From Leisingera sp. NJS204 (lineage in GTDB: Bacteria; Pseudomonadota; Alphaproteobacteria; Rhodobacterales; Rhodobacteraceae), in assembly GCF_004123675.1 (NCBI RefSeq), contig NZ_CP035417.1, forward strand, positions 1,727,501 to 1,791,500: a DNA stretch of 64,000 bases, read 5' to 3'. The position numbers and the translations under genes are program-made. Position 1 is the first letter of the stretch. Each line of letters begins with the position of its first letter. The notes under the pieces are model-generated. The model saw only the letters and a program-made list of their open reading frames with translations, made no database searches and was not told the origin of the DNA. Of this stretch, positions 25,270 through 34,979 are shown one piece after another.

Positions 25270-28200
25270 ATGAACAGCAAAAAGAGCATTACCGGCACCA
25301 GCAGGGGTGACCGGATGCTGGCGGACGACGAGCGTTGCGTTATTATGGCAGGCGCCGGCGGCAACAAGATCCTTGCCGGAGATGGCAACAACAAGATCGA
25401 AGCGGCTGATGGCAACGATCAAATTCTCGTTGGAGATGGCGCCAACGAGTTCACGCAGGCGGCGGCAAGAACAAGATCAATGCCGGCGACGGCGGCAACC
25501 GGATCAGTACAGGCAGCGGCAATGATGCCGTGATTGTCGGGGCTGGCAGTAATGTGATCAATGCCGGCAGCGGCAACAACAAAATTACTGCAAGCGATCT
25601 GTGGGACAGCGTTAACACGATCACGGCTGGCAGCGGCCACGACAAGATTATTGTTGAGGAGGGGACCAGCCGTATTTCCGCCGGGGATGGAAAGAACAGT
25701 ATCACGGCCGGTGATGGCAGCAACACTATTGATGCAGGCGCCGGCAACAACTCCGTCACCACGGGCGACGGGGATAACCAGATTGCCACAGGAGCCGGCA
25801 AAGACAGGATCCAAACCGGCGAAGGTAACAACAGTATCACCGTTGCCGGGGGCGCGAACAAAATCACGGCCGGCGATGGCAATAACGTTTTCCAGCTGCT
25901 GGACGGCCGCGCACAGATCAAGGCCGGCAGCGGCGATAACGAGATCACTACCGCTGGATTGAACGATGTTATCCAGGCTGGCGACGGCAACAACCGTATT
26001 CATGCAGGGGCCGGGAACAACCGCGTCAAACTGGGCGATGGCAGCAACACAGTCGAAACCGGTACCGGAAAGGACAATCTCAGGGCCGGTGACGGCGATA
26101 ACATGATTGTCGCAGGCGGCGGTGACAATGCGGTCAAAGCGGGTCACGGCAACAACGCAGTTCAGACTGGTGCCGGCAAGGATGCAATCCAGTTTGGAGA
26201 CGGCAACAACACGATCACGTCACTTGGCGGCAACACAAGATCAAGGTTGGACACGGGCAAAATGCAATTGAAACCGGGGACGGCGCCGACAGCATCAAAA
26301 CCGGGAACGGCGGCAATGATATTTCTTCCGGCGGTGGCAATGACCGCATCCAGACCGGCAACGGGGATGACCGGATCAGCAGCGGCGCGGGTGATGACTA
26401 TGTCAACGCCGGGCGTGGCTATGACACCGTGGTGCTGAGTGGAAGCTTTCAGGACTACGACCTTGATCTGAGCCGCTACAACGGCGGCCGCGGCAAGGCG
26501 TATATCACATCGCGCGCGGGCAGCGAGGGGGGCAGGGGACTGACACGCTTCTCGGGGTCGAGGCGCTTCTGTTTGAAGAAGACGGGCTTCTCCTTGATCT
26601 GAATGCGCCAGTCGGATTGCAGCTGCAGGATGATCAGATCACGGCAGAAGGCGAAGGCCCGCTTGCAATATCGCTGGAAACACTGCTGGAGAACGACGCA
26701 GAAACGCTCGCCGGTACCTCCCGCGTTCGCGTCGATGACGTGAGCGCCGGCGGTCTTCGGGTGGACTTCGACGGCGGTATCGTCACCTACAACGCCGATG
26801 ACCTGCTGCAAGGCCTGAAAGAGGGGGATGTCTTTGAGGACAGCTTCACTTACTACGTAACAGATGCCTTTGGGAACCGTTCTCAGGCCACGGTAAATGT
26901 GACCCTCACTGGTGAAAATGATGTGCCTGTCGCAGATGACGACGACCTGAACGGCGGTCTGAGGCCTTTCGGCGGCTATACTCCTTCGCCTGAATGGACT
27001 GTCCAAGGGGTGGGGGCCATTCTTCCTGGGGGGACAACCGTGGCCGGGATGAAGGATGGGGGCTTTGTTGTTGTCTGGCAGGCGCATGAGGTCACAGGAA
27101 CCGATGAAAGATCAGACATTTGGGCCAAAATCTATGATGCCGACGGCAGTGTAATTGCTGAAACGTTCCTCGTGAACAGTTTCACTGAGGGTTATCAGGT
27201 TGATCCGGAAGTCACAGTTCTCAGCGATGGTAATATTGTGATCGGGTGGGGCAGCAACTATGACACTGATGATGCCAAAAATGAGTTTTCGGTCCGTATT
27301 TTTGACAAAGAAGGCAATGCAGTAAGTCAGGAATTGGCGGTCAATGAAGCTTCTGATGAAACTGTCAAAGACGCAGAGATAACCGCACTGAAAGGTGGCG
27401 GCTTCGTCGCAGTTTGGACGACTTCTGCTCAGGAGACCGATTTTCGCATAGCTTTGTTTGACAACAACGGCAGAAAAATCGGGGACGAGGTTGTTTACAA
27501 TCTGCCTGATATTGGCGCCCCTATCGTTCCTTCGGTGATCGCTCTTGAAAGCGGCGGGTATGCAGTTGCTTGGTCTCAGCCTGACTATGAGCCTTATTAC
27601 CGTTCCGGAGGTTCAAAGACGATCAAGGTTCAATTGTTCGATGAAACCGGCAACACCGCTGCTGCTGAATTTGATGTCACCAAGCCCGCAGGCCAGCTGG
27701 ACAGTTTCCCGGACATAACGGAAGGGCCGGACGGGCAGTTGCTTGTTGTTTGGAAGTTCTATGACCCGGATGTTTCCGGCAGTACTGCCTATTTTGCAAA
27801 AATCATCGACCACGAGGGAAAGGTACTGGTCGATGAATTTCAGGTCCATCAAGATGCGGCCGGCGGGTCCGGCGACAGCCCTCCAAAAGTTGCGTGGCTT
27901 GATGATAGCAATTTCGTTATTGTCTGGGGCGCACCGGGAGACAGCGATCCGGCAGAGGCTGCATGGGCCAGGCATCCAGGTGTTTGGGCGCGGGTTTTCA
28001 GTTCAGAAGGCGAGCCGCAAGGTGATGAATTCGTGGTCAACCAGCAAACCATGGATACACAAAGCTATTACGAAATCGAGGCGCTTGAGGGCGGACGGTT
28101 CATCATCACCTGGGGGGATCACCATAGTGGTGACTCGTTAAAGTACACTGTATTCGAAGGCGATGGCTCCCCCGTTGAACTGCCTTATGGTTTTGAAGAT

Positions 28201-28539
28201 GAAGTTGCTGAAATTGCAGTGCTTGATCTGCTGGCCAATGACAGCGATCCGGATGCAGATGCTCTGACGTTTGCTCTTGCTGCCAGTACCAGTGAATACG
28301 GTGCTTTGGTGTCCTATGATGCGGAAACGGATACCCTGTTTTACGATCCGACCGCTGCCGGCGGCATCCAGTCGCTCTCTGACGGTGAAGTGCTGGAAGA
28401 CAGCTTTACCTACACGATTTTCGATGGGCAGGGCGGCACCTCCGAGGCGACGGTGACCATTCTGGTCGGCGGCCTGGATGAGCCGGACGCCGGGGCGGTC
28501 CCCTTGTTTGCACAGGAAGAATACGGCGTGCTGCTGTAA
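25270..28539 (+). pseudogene. Large RTX-like repeat protein with three single-base frameshifts
   Basis: About 1,090 codons if repaired. After a short N-terminus come about 400 residues of nine-residue repeats (AGDGNNKI type, Asn-rich), then a cadherin/VCBS-like stretch (FEDSFTYYVTDAFGNRS), tandem DGGFVVVWQ-type propeller repeats with IYDADGS-like motifs, and a final DSFTYTIFDGQGG unit. The frame moves from 1 to 0 near 25455, to 2 near 26235 and back to 1 near 26535. Each break is mended by one extra C (ac-gc, aac-ac, ggc-ag), so the net change is three bases. Likely a type-I-secreted adhesin. True pseudogene or sequencing error is undecided. The start is a plain ATG with weak ribosome site. 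Confidence 0.75.
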
Positions 28540-28684
28540 TTGGGGCCTTGGCTGTGCGGGCGTCTCCCCGTGCGGCCAATGGCCTTAGGGTAATGAACTT
28601 CAGTGCGATAAGTTTTAAGCTTGAAATAAATACGGTGGCAACGGTATGGTCGCTGGCAGGCCGCATCAGCAAAGGAGCCCCGTC

Positions 28685-29083
28685 ATGCCAGCCATCAGCG
28701 TGCATCCCGAAGGGTGGAAGCCCGCCAAAGGTTATGCCAACGGCATGGTGGCCGAGGGCAAGCTGCTGTTTGTCGGCGGCCAGATCGGCTGGACCGCGGA
28801 TCAGGTGTTTGAGGCACAGGGTTTCATCGGCCAGATGAGCCAGGCACTGCAGAATATTCTGGAAGTGGTCGAAGCCGCAGGCGGGTCTGCGCAGGATATC
28901 ACCCGGCTCACTTGGTTTGTGACCGACAAGGCCGAATATCTCGCCCATCAGGCAGAAGTCGGAAAAGCCTACCGTGCGGTGATGGGTTATCACTTTCCGG
29001 CGATGACTATGGTGGTCGTTTCGGCTTTGGTCGAGGATGAGGCAAAGGTGGAAATCGAAGCCACGGCCGTACTGTCCGCTTGA
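28685..29083 (+). CDS. RidA-family protein
   Basis: A 132-residue YjgF/YER057c/UK114-type protein (GKLLFVGGQIGWTADQ; QNILEVVEAAGGSAQDITRL; YFP-like HFPAMTMVVVSAL). RidA deaminates reactive enamine/imine intermediates, while many relatives have other roles; the critical arginine of true RidA is not evident at the expected C-terminal position, so a divergent subgroup is likely. AAAGGAG precedes the ATG. Confidence 0.88.
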   Translation: MPAISVHPEGWKPAKGYANGMVAEGKLLFVGGQIGWTADQVFEAQGFIGQMSQALQNILEVVEAAGGSAQDITRLTWFVTDKAEYLAHQAEVGKAYRAVMGYHFPAMTMVVVSALVEDEAKVEIEATAVLSA

Positions 29084-29171
29084 CGCGATGCGTCACACGG
29101 TTTCGTGAGCGCTCTTTCCATGGGCCGTGCCGGACGCCACATTCCAAGGCGCAGAGCCAGGGGAGAGCGAC

Positions 29172-29810
29172 ATGCGGATCAACGCCGTTTTCACCAAACG
29201 GGCAGCGGTGCATTTCGATGAAACACCTTGGGTGGCAAGCCCGGCGCCTGGGGTAGAGCGCAAGATGCTGGACCGCGTTGGCGAGGAAGTGGCCCGCGCC
29301 ACCACCATAGTCCGGTTTGCACCGGGTTCTGCCTTTGCACCGCATGTGCATGACGGCGGCGAGGAATTTTTGGTACTGGACGGTGTGTTCCAGGACGAAC
29401 ACGGGGATTTCCCCGAAGGCTCCTACATCCGGAACCCGCCGACCACCAGCCACACGCCTGCTGCGGCCGAAGGGGCAGTGATCCTGGTGAAGCTGCACCA
29501 GTTCGATCCAGCCGACCGGACCGAAGTGAAAACCCGCATCTCCGGCACTGCAGCGCAGCAAGAGCTGTTTCAGGACAGTGTTGAAACGGTGACCCTGCAA
29601 ATCTGGGCGCCGGGGCAGGCGATTAACCTGGATGCCCCTGGCGGCGTAGAGGTGTTTGTGGTGCATGGCAGCTTTAGCGAAAACGATGAAGCGTTCACGC
29701 GCTGGGACTGGCTTCGGCTGCCGCCGGGCAGCCGCTTAGTGGCCACGGCTGGCGCTGAAGGTGCACATGTCTGGGTGAAAACCGGCCATCTTGCGCAAAT
29801 GACAGCCTAG
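29172..29810 (+). CDS. ChrR-like cupin protein
   Basis: A 212-residue protein with a cupin barrel. Metal-binding motif residues appear as HVHDGGEEFLVLDGVFQDE (His-x-His, Glu) with EGSYIRNPP and TSHTP following. The second half looks like a degenerate second cupin. It resembles the C-terminal domain of ChrR-type anti-sigma factors but lacks the zinc-binding anti-sigma domain, so it is probably a stand-alone enzyme or sensor. The ATG at 29172 follows GGGAGAG. Confidence 0.82.
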   Translation: MRINAVFTKRAAVHFDETPWVASPAPGVERKMLDRVGEEVARATTIVRFAPGSAFAPHVHDGGEEFLVLDGVFQDEHGDFPEGSYIRNPPTTSHTPAAAEGAVILVKLHQFDPADRTEVKTRISGTAAQQELFQDSVETVTLQIWAPGQAINLDAPGGVEVFVVHGSFSENDEAFTRWDWLRLPPGSRLVATAGAEGAHVWVKTGHLAQMTA

Positions 29811-29847
29811 GCCGGCAACGCGTTTTTGCCCTGAAATCAAATCTTTG

Positions 29848-29879
29848 AATGCCGTTCCTGCTGGGGCGGCATTTTTTTT
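29848..29879 (+). terminator. Intrinsic terminator after the cupin gene
   Basis: A stem AATGCCG / CGGCATT is followed directly by a run of eight T. It separates the cupin gene from the pyrimidine-degradation operon. Confidence 0.8.
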
Positions 29880-29893
29880 CGCCAAGTAAAAAT

Positions 29894-29909
29894 TTTACCA
29901 GTTGATAAA
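29894..29909. promoter_or_regulatory. Degenerate RutR-type operator upstream of preT
   Basis: TTTACCAGTTGATAAA matches the RutR consensus TTGACCA-NN-TGGTCAA at 11 of the 14 fixed positions. It lies 58 bases before the preT start, in an AT-rich stretch. RutR is encoded 3 kb away in the same locus. This is the weakest of three such sites here. Confidence 0.5.
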
Positions 29910-29967
29910 AAATCAGACTGTGGCAGTCTAATAGGCAAGAAGAATGTAATAATCAGGGAGACACCCA

Positions 29968-31302
29968 ATGGCGACCAGCCATCAGGCATCCGGCATTCAG
30001 GCAGCGCGTTTGGACGCTGCTGGAATTGCTGAGAATTTCTCGGACCTGCACCCAGCCTATGACGCGCATGAGGCAGCAGTGGCGGCGGATCGCTGCTATT
30101 TCTGCTATGACGCGCCTTGCATGACGGCCTGTCCGACCAGTATCGACATTCCACAGTTCATCCGGGAAATCCAGGCGGGCCATGCCGAAAGCGCGGCCAA
30201 GACTATTCTGGACCAGAACATCCTTGGCGGCATGTGCGCCCGGGTCTGCCCGACCGAGACGCTTTGCGAAGAAGTCTGCGTGCGTGAAACCGCCGAAGGC
30301 AAGCCGGTTGAGATCGGCCGCCTGCAGCGCTTTGCCACCGACACGCTGATGGAGAAGGGCGTGCATCCTTTCACCCGCGCCGAAGCAACCGGCAAAAAGA
30401 TCGCTGTTGTCGGGGCAGGTCCGGCGGGTCTTTCTGCGGCGCACCGGCTGGCGATGCTTGGCCATGACGTGGTGGTTTATGATGCCAAATCCAAGGCCGG
30501 CGGCCTCAATGAATTTGGCATTGCGGCCTATAAATCCACCAACGGCTTTGCTGCGCGCGAGGTAGACTGGCTGCTGCAAATCGGCGGCATTACAATGGAT
30601 TACGGCAAGAAGCTGGGCGCGGACCTGTCGCTGGACGGGCTGGCGTCCGGCTATGACGCGGTGTTTCTTTCAATCGGTCTGGCCGGGGTCAATGCCCTGC
30701 GTGCGCCTGGTGAGGATAAGGACGGCGTGCGCGACGCTGTGGAATTCATTGCTGAGCTGCGCCAGGCGGAGGACCTGACCGCGCTGCCCGTGGGCCGCAA
30801 TGTGGTGGTGATCGGCGGCGGAATGACCGCAGTGGACGCTGCTGTGCAGTCAAAACTGCTGGGCGCTGAAAACGTCACCATAGCCTACCGCCGCGGGCGT
30901 GAGGACATGGGCGCCAGCCGGTTCGAGCAGGATTTGGCCGCCTCCAAGGGGGTGAAACTGATGTTCAATGTCATGCCCAAGGCGGTTCTTGGCAACGGTG
31001 CTGCTGCTGAGATCGAACTGGAGTATACTGCGGTTGCGGACGGCAAGGTTTCCGGCACCGGCGAGACCGTGCGTCTGGTTGCAGATCAGGTGTTCAAGGC
31101 CATTGGCCAGACACTGGAAGGCCAGCCTGACGCGCTGGAGCTTGAGGGCCGCAAAATCAAGGTCTCAGAGACCGGACGGACTTCTATGGCCGGGGTCTGG
31201 GCCGGGGGCGACTGCGCCTCGGGTGGCGAGGACCTCACCGTGACTGCCGTGGCCGAGGGTCGCGACGCTGCAATGGATATTCACTCCAGCCTGATGGGCT
31301 GA
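29968..31302 (+). CDS. preT: NAD-dependent dihydropyrimidine dehydrogenase, PreT subunit
   Basis: Electron-transfer subunit of the enzyme that reduces uracil and thymine, first step of reductive pyrimidine degradation. The 444 residues have an N-terminal pair of 4Fe-4S cysteine clusters (CYFCYDAPCMTACP, MCARVCPTETLCEEVC), an FAD Rossmann motif (VVGAGPAGLSAAHRLA), and an NAD(P) motif (VIGGGMTAVDAAVQS), ending GGDCASGGEDLTVTAVAEG. GGGAGA precedes the ATG. It is followed by preA with 53 bases between. Confidence 0.95.
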   Translation: MATSHQASGIQAARLDAAGIAENFSDLHPAYDAHEAAVAADRCYFCYDAPCMTACPTSIDIPQFIREIQAGHAESAAKTILDQNILGGMCARVCPTETLCEEVCVRETAEGKPVEIGRLQRFATDTLMEKGVHPFTRAEATGKKIAVVGAGPAGLSAAHRLAMLGHDVVVYDAKSKAGGLNEFGIAAYKSTNGFAAREVDWLLQIGGITMDYGKKLGADLSLDGLASGYDAVFLSIGLAGVNALRAPGEDKDGVRDAVEFIAELRQAEDLTALPVGRNVVVIGGGMTAVDAAVQSKLLGAENVTIAYRRGREDMGASRFEQDLAASKGVKLMFNVMPKAVLGNGAAAEIELEYTAVADGKVSGTGETVRLVADQVFKAIGQTLEGQPDALELEGRKIKVSETGRTSMAGVWAGGDCASGGEDLTVTAVAEGRDAAMDIHSSLMG

Positions 31303-31355
31303 GCCAGCGCGGCGCAAGTTGATTGCGCCAAGCTAGCCTGAAGAGGAGAGATCAA

Positions 31356-32660
31356 ATGGCTGATCTGACAACAGAATTTCTGGGGATCAAATCCCCGAAC
31401 CCGTTCTGGCTGGCCTCGGCGCCGCCAACCGACAAAGAATACAACGTCCGCCGCGCTTTTGAGGCCGGCTGGGGCGGTGTGGTCTGGAAGACGCTGGGTG
31501 CCGAAGGCCCGCCGGTGGTCAATGTGAACGGCCCGCGTTACGGCGCGATCTGGGGTGCCGACCGGCGGCTGCTGGGGCTGAACAACATTGAGCTGATCAC
31601 AGACCGCCCCCTGCAGACCAATCTGGAGGAAATCACCCGGGTCAAGAAAGACTATCCGGACCGCGCCATCATCGTCTCGATCATGGTGCCGTGCGAAGAA
31701 CAGGCCTGGAAAGACATCCTGCCGCAGGTCGAGGCCACCGGCGCGGACGGGATTGAGCTGAACTTCGGCTGCCCGCATGGCATGGCCGAGCGTGGCATGG
31801 GCTCTGCTGTGGGGCAGGTGCCGGAATACATCCAGATGGTCACCGAGTGGTGCAAGAAATACTACTCCAAACCGGTGATTGTGAAGCTGACGCCGAATAT
31901 CGCAGACATCCGCCAGCCGGCGCGGGCGGCACATGCGGGCAAGGCCGATGCGGTCAGCCTGATCAACACCATCAATTCGATCACTTCGGTGGATCTCGAC
32001 AGCATGGCGCCGGAGCCGACGATTGGCGGCAAGGGCACCCATGGCGGCTATTGCGGCCCGGCGGTGAAACCGATTGCGCTGAATATGGTGGCAGAGATTG
32101 CCCGCGATGCGCAAACCCGCAACCTGCCGATTTCGGCGATTGGCGGCGTTACCACTTGGCGCGATGCGGCTGAGTTCATGGCGATGGGGGCCGGCAACGT
32201 GCAGGTTTGCACTGCGGCGATGACCTATGGCTTCAATGTGGTCAAGGAAATGATCTCGGGCCTGTCCACCTGGATGGATGAAAAGGGCTACACCTCTACC
32301 CAGGACTTCATCGGCATGGCGGTTCCGAATGTGACCGACTGGCAGTATCTGGACCTGAATTTCGTGGCCAAGGCCAAGATCAATCAGGACGATTGCATCA
32401 GTTGCGGCCGCTGTTTTGCAGCCTGCGAGGACACTTCGCATCAGGCGATTGCGATGAGCGAGGACCGGGTGTTCACAGTTAAGGACGACGAATGCGTCGC
32501 CTGCAATCTTTGTGTGAATGTCTGCCCGGTCGAGGGCTGTATCACCATGGAAGAAGTGGCCGCGGGCCGGATTGACGAGCGCACCGGCGAGGTTGTCTCG
32601 GACGATTACGCCAATTGGACAACACATCCGAACAACCCGGCAGCCACGGCTGCGGAGTAA
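31356..32660 (+). CDS. preA: NAD-dependent dihydropyrimidine dehydrogenase, PreA subunit
   Basis: Catalytic FMN subunit; with PreT it makes dihydrouracil or dihydrothymine. The 434 residues form a dihydroorotate-dehydrogenase-like barrel (active-site cysteine in NFGCPHGMAERGMGSAVGQ, substrate loop INTINSI) followed by two 4Fe-4S clusters (CISCGRCFAAC and CVACNLCVNVCPVEGC). GAGGAGAG precedes the ATG at 31356; 11 upstream in-frame codons are discarded. Confidence 0.96.
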   Translation: MADLTTEFLGIKSPNPFWLASAPPTDKEYNVRRAFEAGWGGVVWKTLGAEGPPVVNVNGPRYGAIWGADRRLLGLNNIELITDRPLQTNLEEITRVKKDYPDRAIIVSIMVPCEEQAWKDILPQVEATGADGIELNFGCPHGMAERGMGSAVGQVPEYIQMVTEWCKKYYSKPVIVKLTPNIADIRQPARAAHAGKADAVSLINTINSITSVDLDSMAPEPTIGGKGTHGGYCGPAVKPIALNMVAEIARDAQTRNLPISAIGGVTTWRDAAEFMAMGAGNVQVCTAAMTYGFNVVKEMISGLSTWMDEKGYTSTQDFIGMAVPNVTDWQYLDLNFVAKAKINQDDCISCGRCFAACEDTSHQAIAMSEDRVFTVKDDECVACNLCVNVCPVEGCITMEEVAAGRIDERTGEVVSDDYANWTTHPNNPAATAAE

Positions 32661-32729
32661 TCCGCCGCCTGAGCTGGCTCCGGGTGTTCTCCCGCCCGTC
32701 GTCGGCCTCCTGCCGGAGGCGCTCCTCCC

Positions 32730-32770
32730 GTTGGGCCCGGCACCGCGCAAGGCGCGGTGCCGGGCCCAAC
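32730..32770. repeat. Long perfect GC-rich inverted repeat between convergent genes
   Basis: Two 19-bp arms, GTTGGGCCCGGCACCGCGC and its exact complement, are separated by AAG. There is no T-run on either side. It sits between preA and the convergent rutR gene, so it may stop transcription from both sides or block exonucleases. Confidence 0.75.
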
Positions 32771-32846
32771 GCCGTTCAGTAAACATCAGCAAGGCTGATG
32801 GTTTCTGCGGAGGCGGGAGCGCTTTGTCACGTTTGGCAGTCAAGGG

Positions 32847-33461
32847 TCAGCTTTGCGGTGTAAGCATCCGCCGGTACAAGGTTTCCAGGTATTGCGGCGC
32901 TGCATCGAACGGGTCCTCGTCCCCCATCAATGTGCGCACCTGGGCATCGAAATCCGCGTAATGCTGGGTCAGCGACCAGATCGAAAACAGCAAATGTTTG
33001 GGATGCGCGCGATTGATCCGGCCGCCATCCATCCAGCCTTGCAAAAGCTGTGCCTTTTCCTCCACCAGCCCGTTCAGGTCGCTGGCGATCACATCTTGCA
33101 GCCGGGGCGCACCCTGTACAATCTCATTGGCATACAGTCGGCTTTCGCGCGGAAAATCCCGGCTCATTTGCAGTTTGCGCTGCACATAGGCGAGGATTTC
33201 GTCCAATGGTTCGCCTTCCGGATCCAATGCCCGCAATGGGTCGAGCCAGGTATCCAGCAAGCCTGACATCAGTTCGTTGAAGATCGCTTCCTTGGAGGGG
33301 AAGTAGTAAAGCAGGTTCGGCTTTGACAGGCCGGCGGCCTTAGCGATCTGGTCCACTGTGGAGCCGCGGAATCCGTGGCTGGAAAACACGTCCAGCGCAG
33401 CCTCCAGGATGGCGGCGCGATTCTTTTTCTGAATTCGGGTTGGCGCGCGGTCTGCAGGCAT
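32847..33461 (-). CDS. rutR: RutR-family TetR regulator of pyrimidine catabolism
   Basis: A 204-residue TetR-type repressor: helix-turn-helix at residues about 18-60 (AALDVFSSHGFRGSTVDQIA, then AAGLSKPNLLYYFPSKEAIF) and a ligand domain ending QYLETLYRRML, close to RutR, which binds uracil or thymine. It is divergent from the amidohydrolase gene, with a perfect RutR box in between. The start at 33461 was chosen by family length; the open frame runs 18 codons further. Confidence 0.9.
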   Translation of the reverse strand: MPADRAPTRIQKKNRAAILEAALDVFSSHGFRGSTVDQIAKAAGLSKPNLLYYFPSKEAIFNELMSGLLDTWLDPLRALDPEGEPLDEILAYVQRKLQMSRDFPRESRLYANEIVQGAPRLQDVIASDLNGLVEEKAQLLQGWMDGGRINRAHPKHLLFSIWSLTQHYADFDAQVRTLMGDEDPFDAAPQYLETLYRRMLTPQS

Positions 33462-33596
33462 GTCTGTCCCTGTCTGTTTCTGCCGCCTTCTGCCAGCTGA
33501 AGCGCGGAATTTCACCTGTTTCCGGCAAAAGAGCCGATTTTTTCAAGGGCTGTGCGGCAATTTCTTGACTGATAGTGAACCCGTGATAGCGTGAGT

Positions 33597-33612
33597 TTGA
33601 CCAGTTGGTCAA
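33597..33612. promoter_or_regulatory. Perfect RutR operator
   Basis: TTGACCAGTTGGTCAA matches the RutR consensus TTGACCA-NN-TGGTCAA at every fixed position. It lies between rutR (start 135 bases away) and the amidohydrolase gene (start 117 bases away), so it can serve both autoregulation and control of the catabolic operon. A possible -35 element, TTGACT, is at 33565. Confidence 0.9.
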
Positions 33613-33728
33613 ATCATTGCCCGGACTCGAGAGAACCGGCGCTCTGACCTGGCCAGCACTCAAAGCCACCTAACGGCGCAAAGCCGATTGAAGCCTGCAA
33701 AGACGGGCGCACAGGGAAGGAAGCTGAG

Positions 33729-34979
33729 ATGACGTCGCTTGGACAGAATCTGAAGATCAATGGCGACCGTTTGTGGGACAGCCTGATGGAGATGGCCGAA
33801 ATCGGCCCGGGCGTCGCGGGCGGCAACAACCGTCAGACGCTGACGGACGAAGATGGCGAGGGCCGCGCGCTGTTTCAGAAATGGTGCGAAGATGCCGGCT
33901 GCACCATGGGGCTGGATCAGATGGGCAATATGTTTGCCCGCAGGGAAGGCACCGATCCGGACGCGCTTCCAGTCTATGTGGGCTCGCACCTGGACACCCA
34001 GCCGACCGGCGGCAGATATGACGGGGTGCTGGGGGTGCTGGCAGGGCTGGAGCTGATCCGTTCGCTCAACGACATGAACATCAAGACCAAGCATCCGATC
34101 GTGGCCACCAATTTCACCAATGAGGAGGGCACGCGCTATGCGCCTGCAATGCTGTCTTCGGGTGTCTTTGCGGGCATCCATACCCAGGACTGGGCTTACG
34201 GCCGTGAAGATGCCGAGGGCAAGAAATTCGGGGATGAGCTGAAACGCATCGGCTGGCGCGGCGAGGAAGAAACCGGCGCCCGCAAGATGCACGCCTTCTT
34301 TGAGCTGCACATCGAACAGGGGCCGATCCTGGAGGCCGAGGGTAAGGACATCGGTGTGGTGACCCATGGCCAGGGCCTTAGCTGGACCCAGGTGACGGTG
34401 ACTGGCAAGGATGCGCATACCGGCTCCACCCCGATGCCGATGCGCCGCAACGCGGGGCTGGCAATGGCGCGGATCCTGGAAACCGTGGACGAAATTGCCT
34501 GGGGCCACGCGCCGCATGCTGTCGGGGCAGCGGGTCATATCGATGTTTATCCGAACTCGCGCAATGTGATCCCCGGCAAGGTGGTGTTTACCGTCGATTT
34601 CCGCAGCCCGGAACTGGACGTGATCACCGATATGGAAAATCAGCTGCACGAAAAGGGCGCCCAGATTGCCGAAGCGATGGGCGTGGAGGTCGAGTTTGAG
34701 AAGGTAGGCGGCTTTGATCCCGTTACCTTTGACGAGGGCTGCGTCACTGCTGTGCGCAGTGCGGCAGAGCGGCTGGGCTATTCACATCAGGATCTGATTT
34801 CCGGCGCGGGCCATGATGCCTGCTGGATCAACCGGGTTGCACCGACCGCGATGGTGATGTGCCCCTGCGTTGATGGTCTGAGCCACAACGAGGCCGAGGA
34901 GATCAGCAAGGACTGGGCGGAGGCCGGCGGCAATGTGCTGTTCCATGCGGTGGTCGAGACGGCGGGGATCGTGGAGTAG
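33729..34979 (+). CDS. Zn-dependent N-carbamoyl amidohydrolase (beta-ureidopropionase-type, M20 family)
   Basis: Probably hydrolyses N-carbamoyl-beta-alanine, third step of reductive pyrimidine degradation. The 416 residues show the dinuclear-metal motifs of the hydantoinase/carbamoylase family: GSHLDTQPTGGRYDGVLGV, NEEGTRYAP, the AHTGSTPMPMRRNA dimer/substrate region and HDACWINRVAPTAM, with the last His near GLSHNE. GAAGGA precedes the ATG. It is followed by the dihydropyrimidinase gene. Related allantoate enzymes look similar; context decides. Confidence 0.92.
   Translation: MTSLGQNLKINGDRLWDSLMEMAEIGPGVAGGNNRQTLTDEDGEGRALFQKWCEDAGCTMGLDQMGNMFARREGTDPDALPVYVGSHLDTQPTGGRYDGVLGVLAGLELIRSLNDMNIKTKHPIVATNFTNEEGTRYAPAMLSSGVFAGIHTQDWAYGREDAEGKKFGDELKRIGWRGEEETGARKMHAFFELHIEQGPILEAEGKDIGVVTHGQGLSWTQVTVTGKDAHTGSTPMPMRRNAGLAMARILETVDEIAWGHAPHAVGAAGHIDVYPNSRNVIPGKVVFTVDFRSPELDVITDMENQLHEKGAQIAEAMGVEVEFEKVGGFDPVTFDEGCVTAVRSAAERLGYSHQDLISGAGHDACWINRVAPTAMVMCPCVDGLSHNEAEEISKDWAEAGGNVLFHAVVETAGIVE

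Noticed and set aside
25340-26460. Regular short repeats that might be read as a CRISPR array
   Set aside because: The period is about 27 bases with no constant repeat plus unique spacers; the repeats encode RTX-like nonapeptides.
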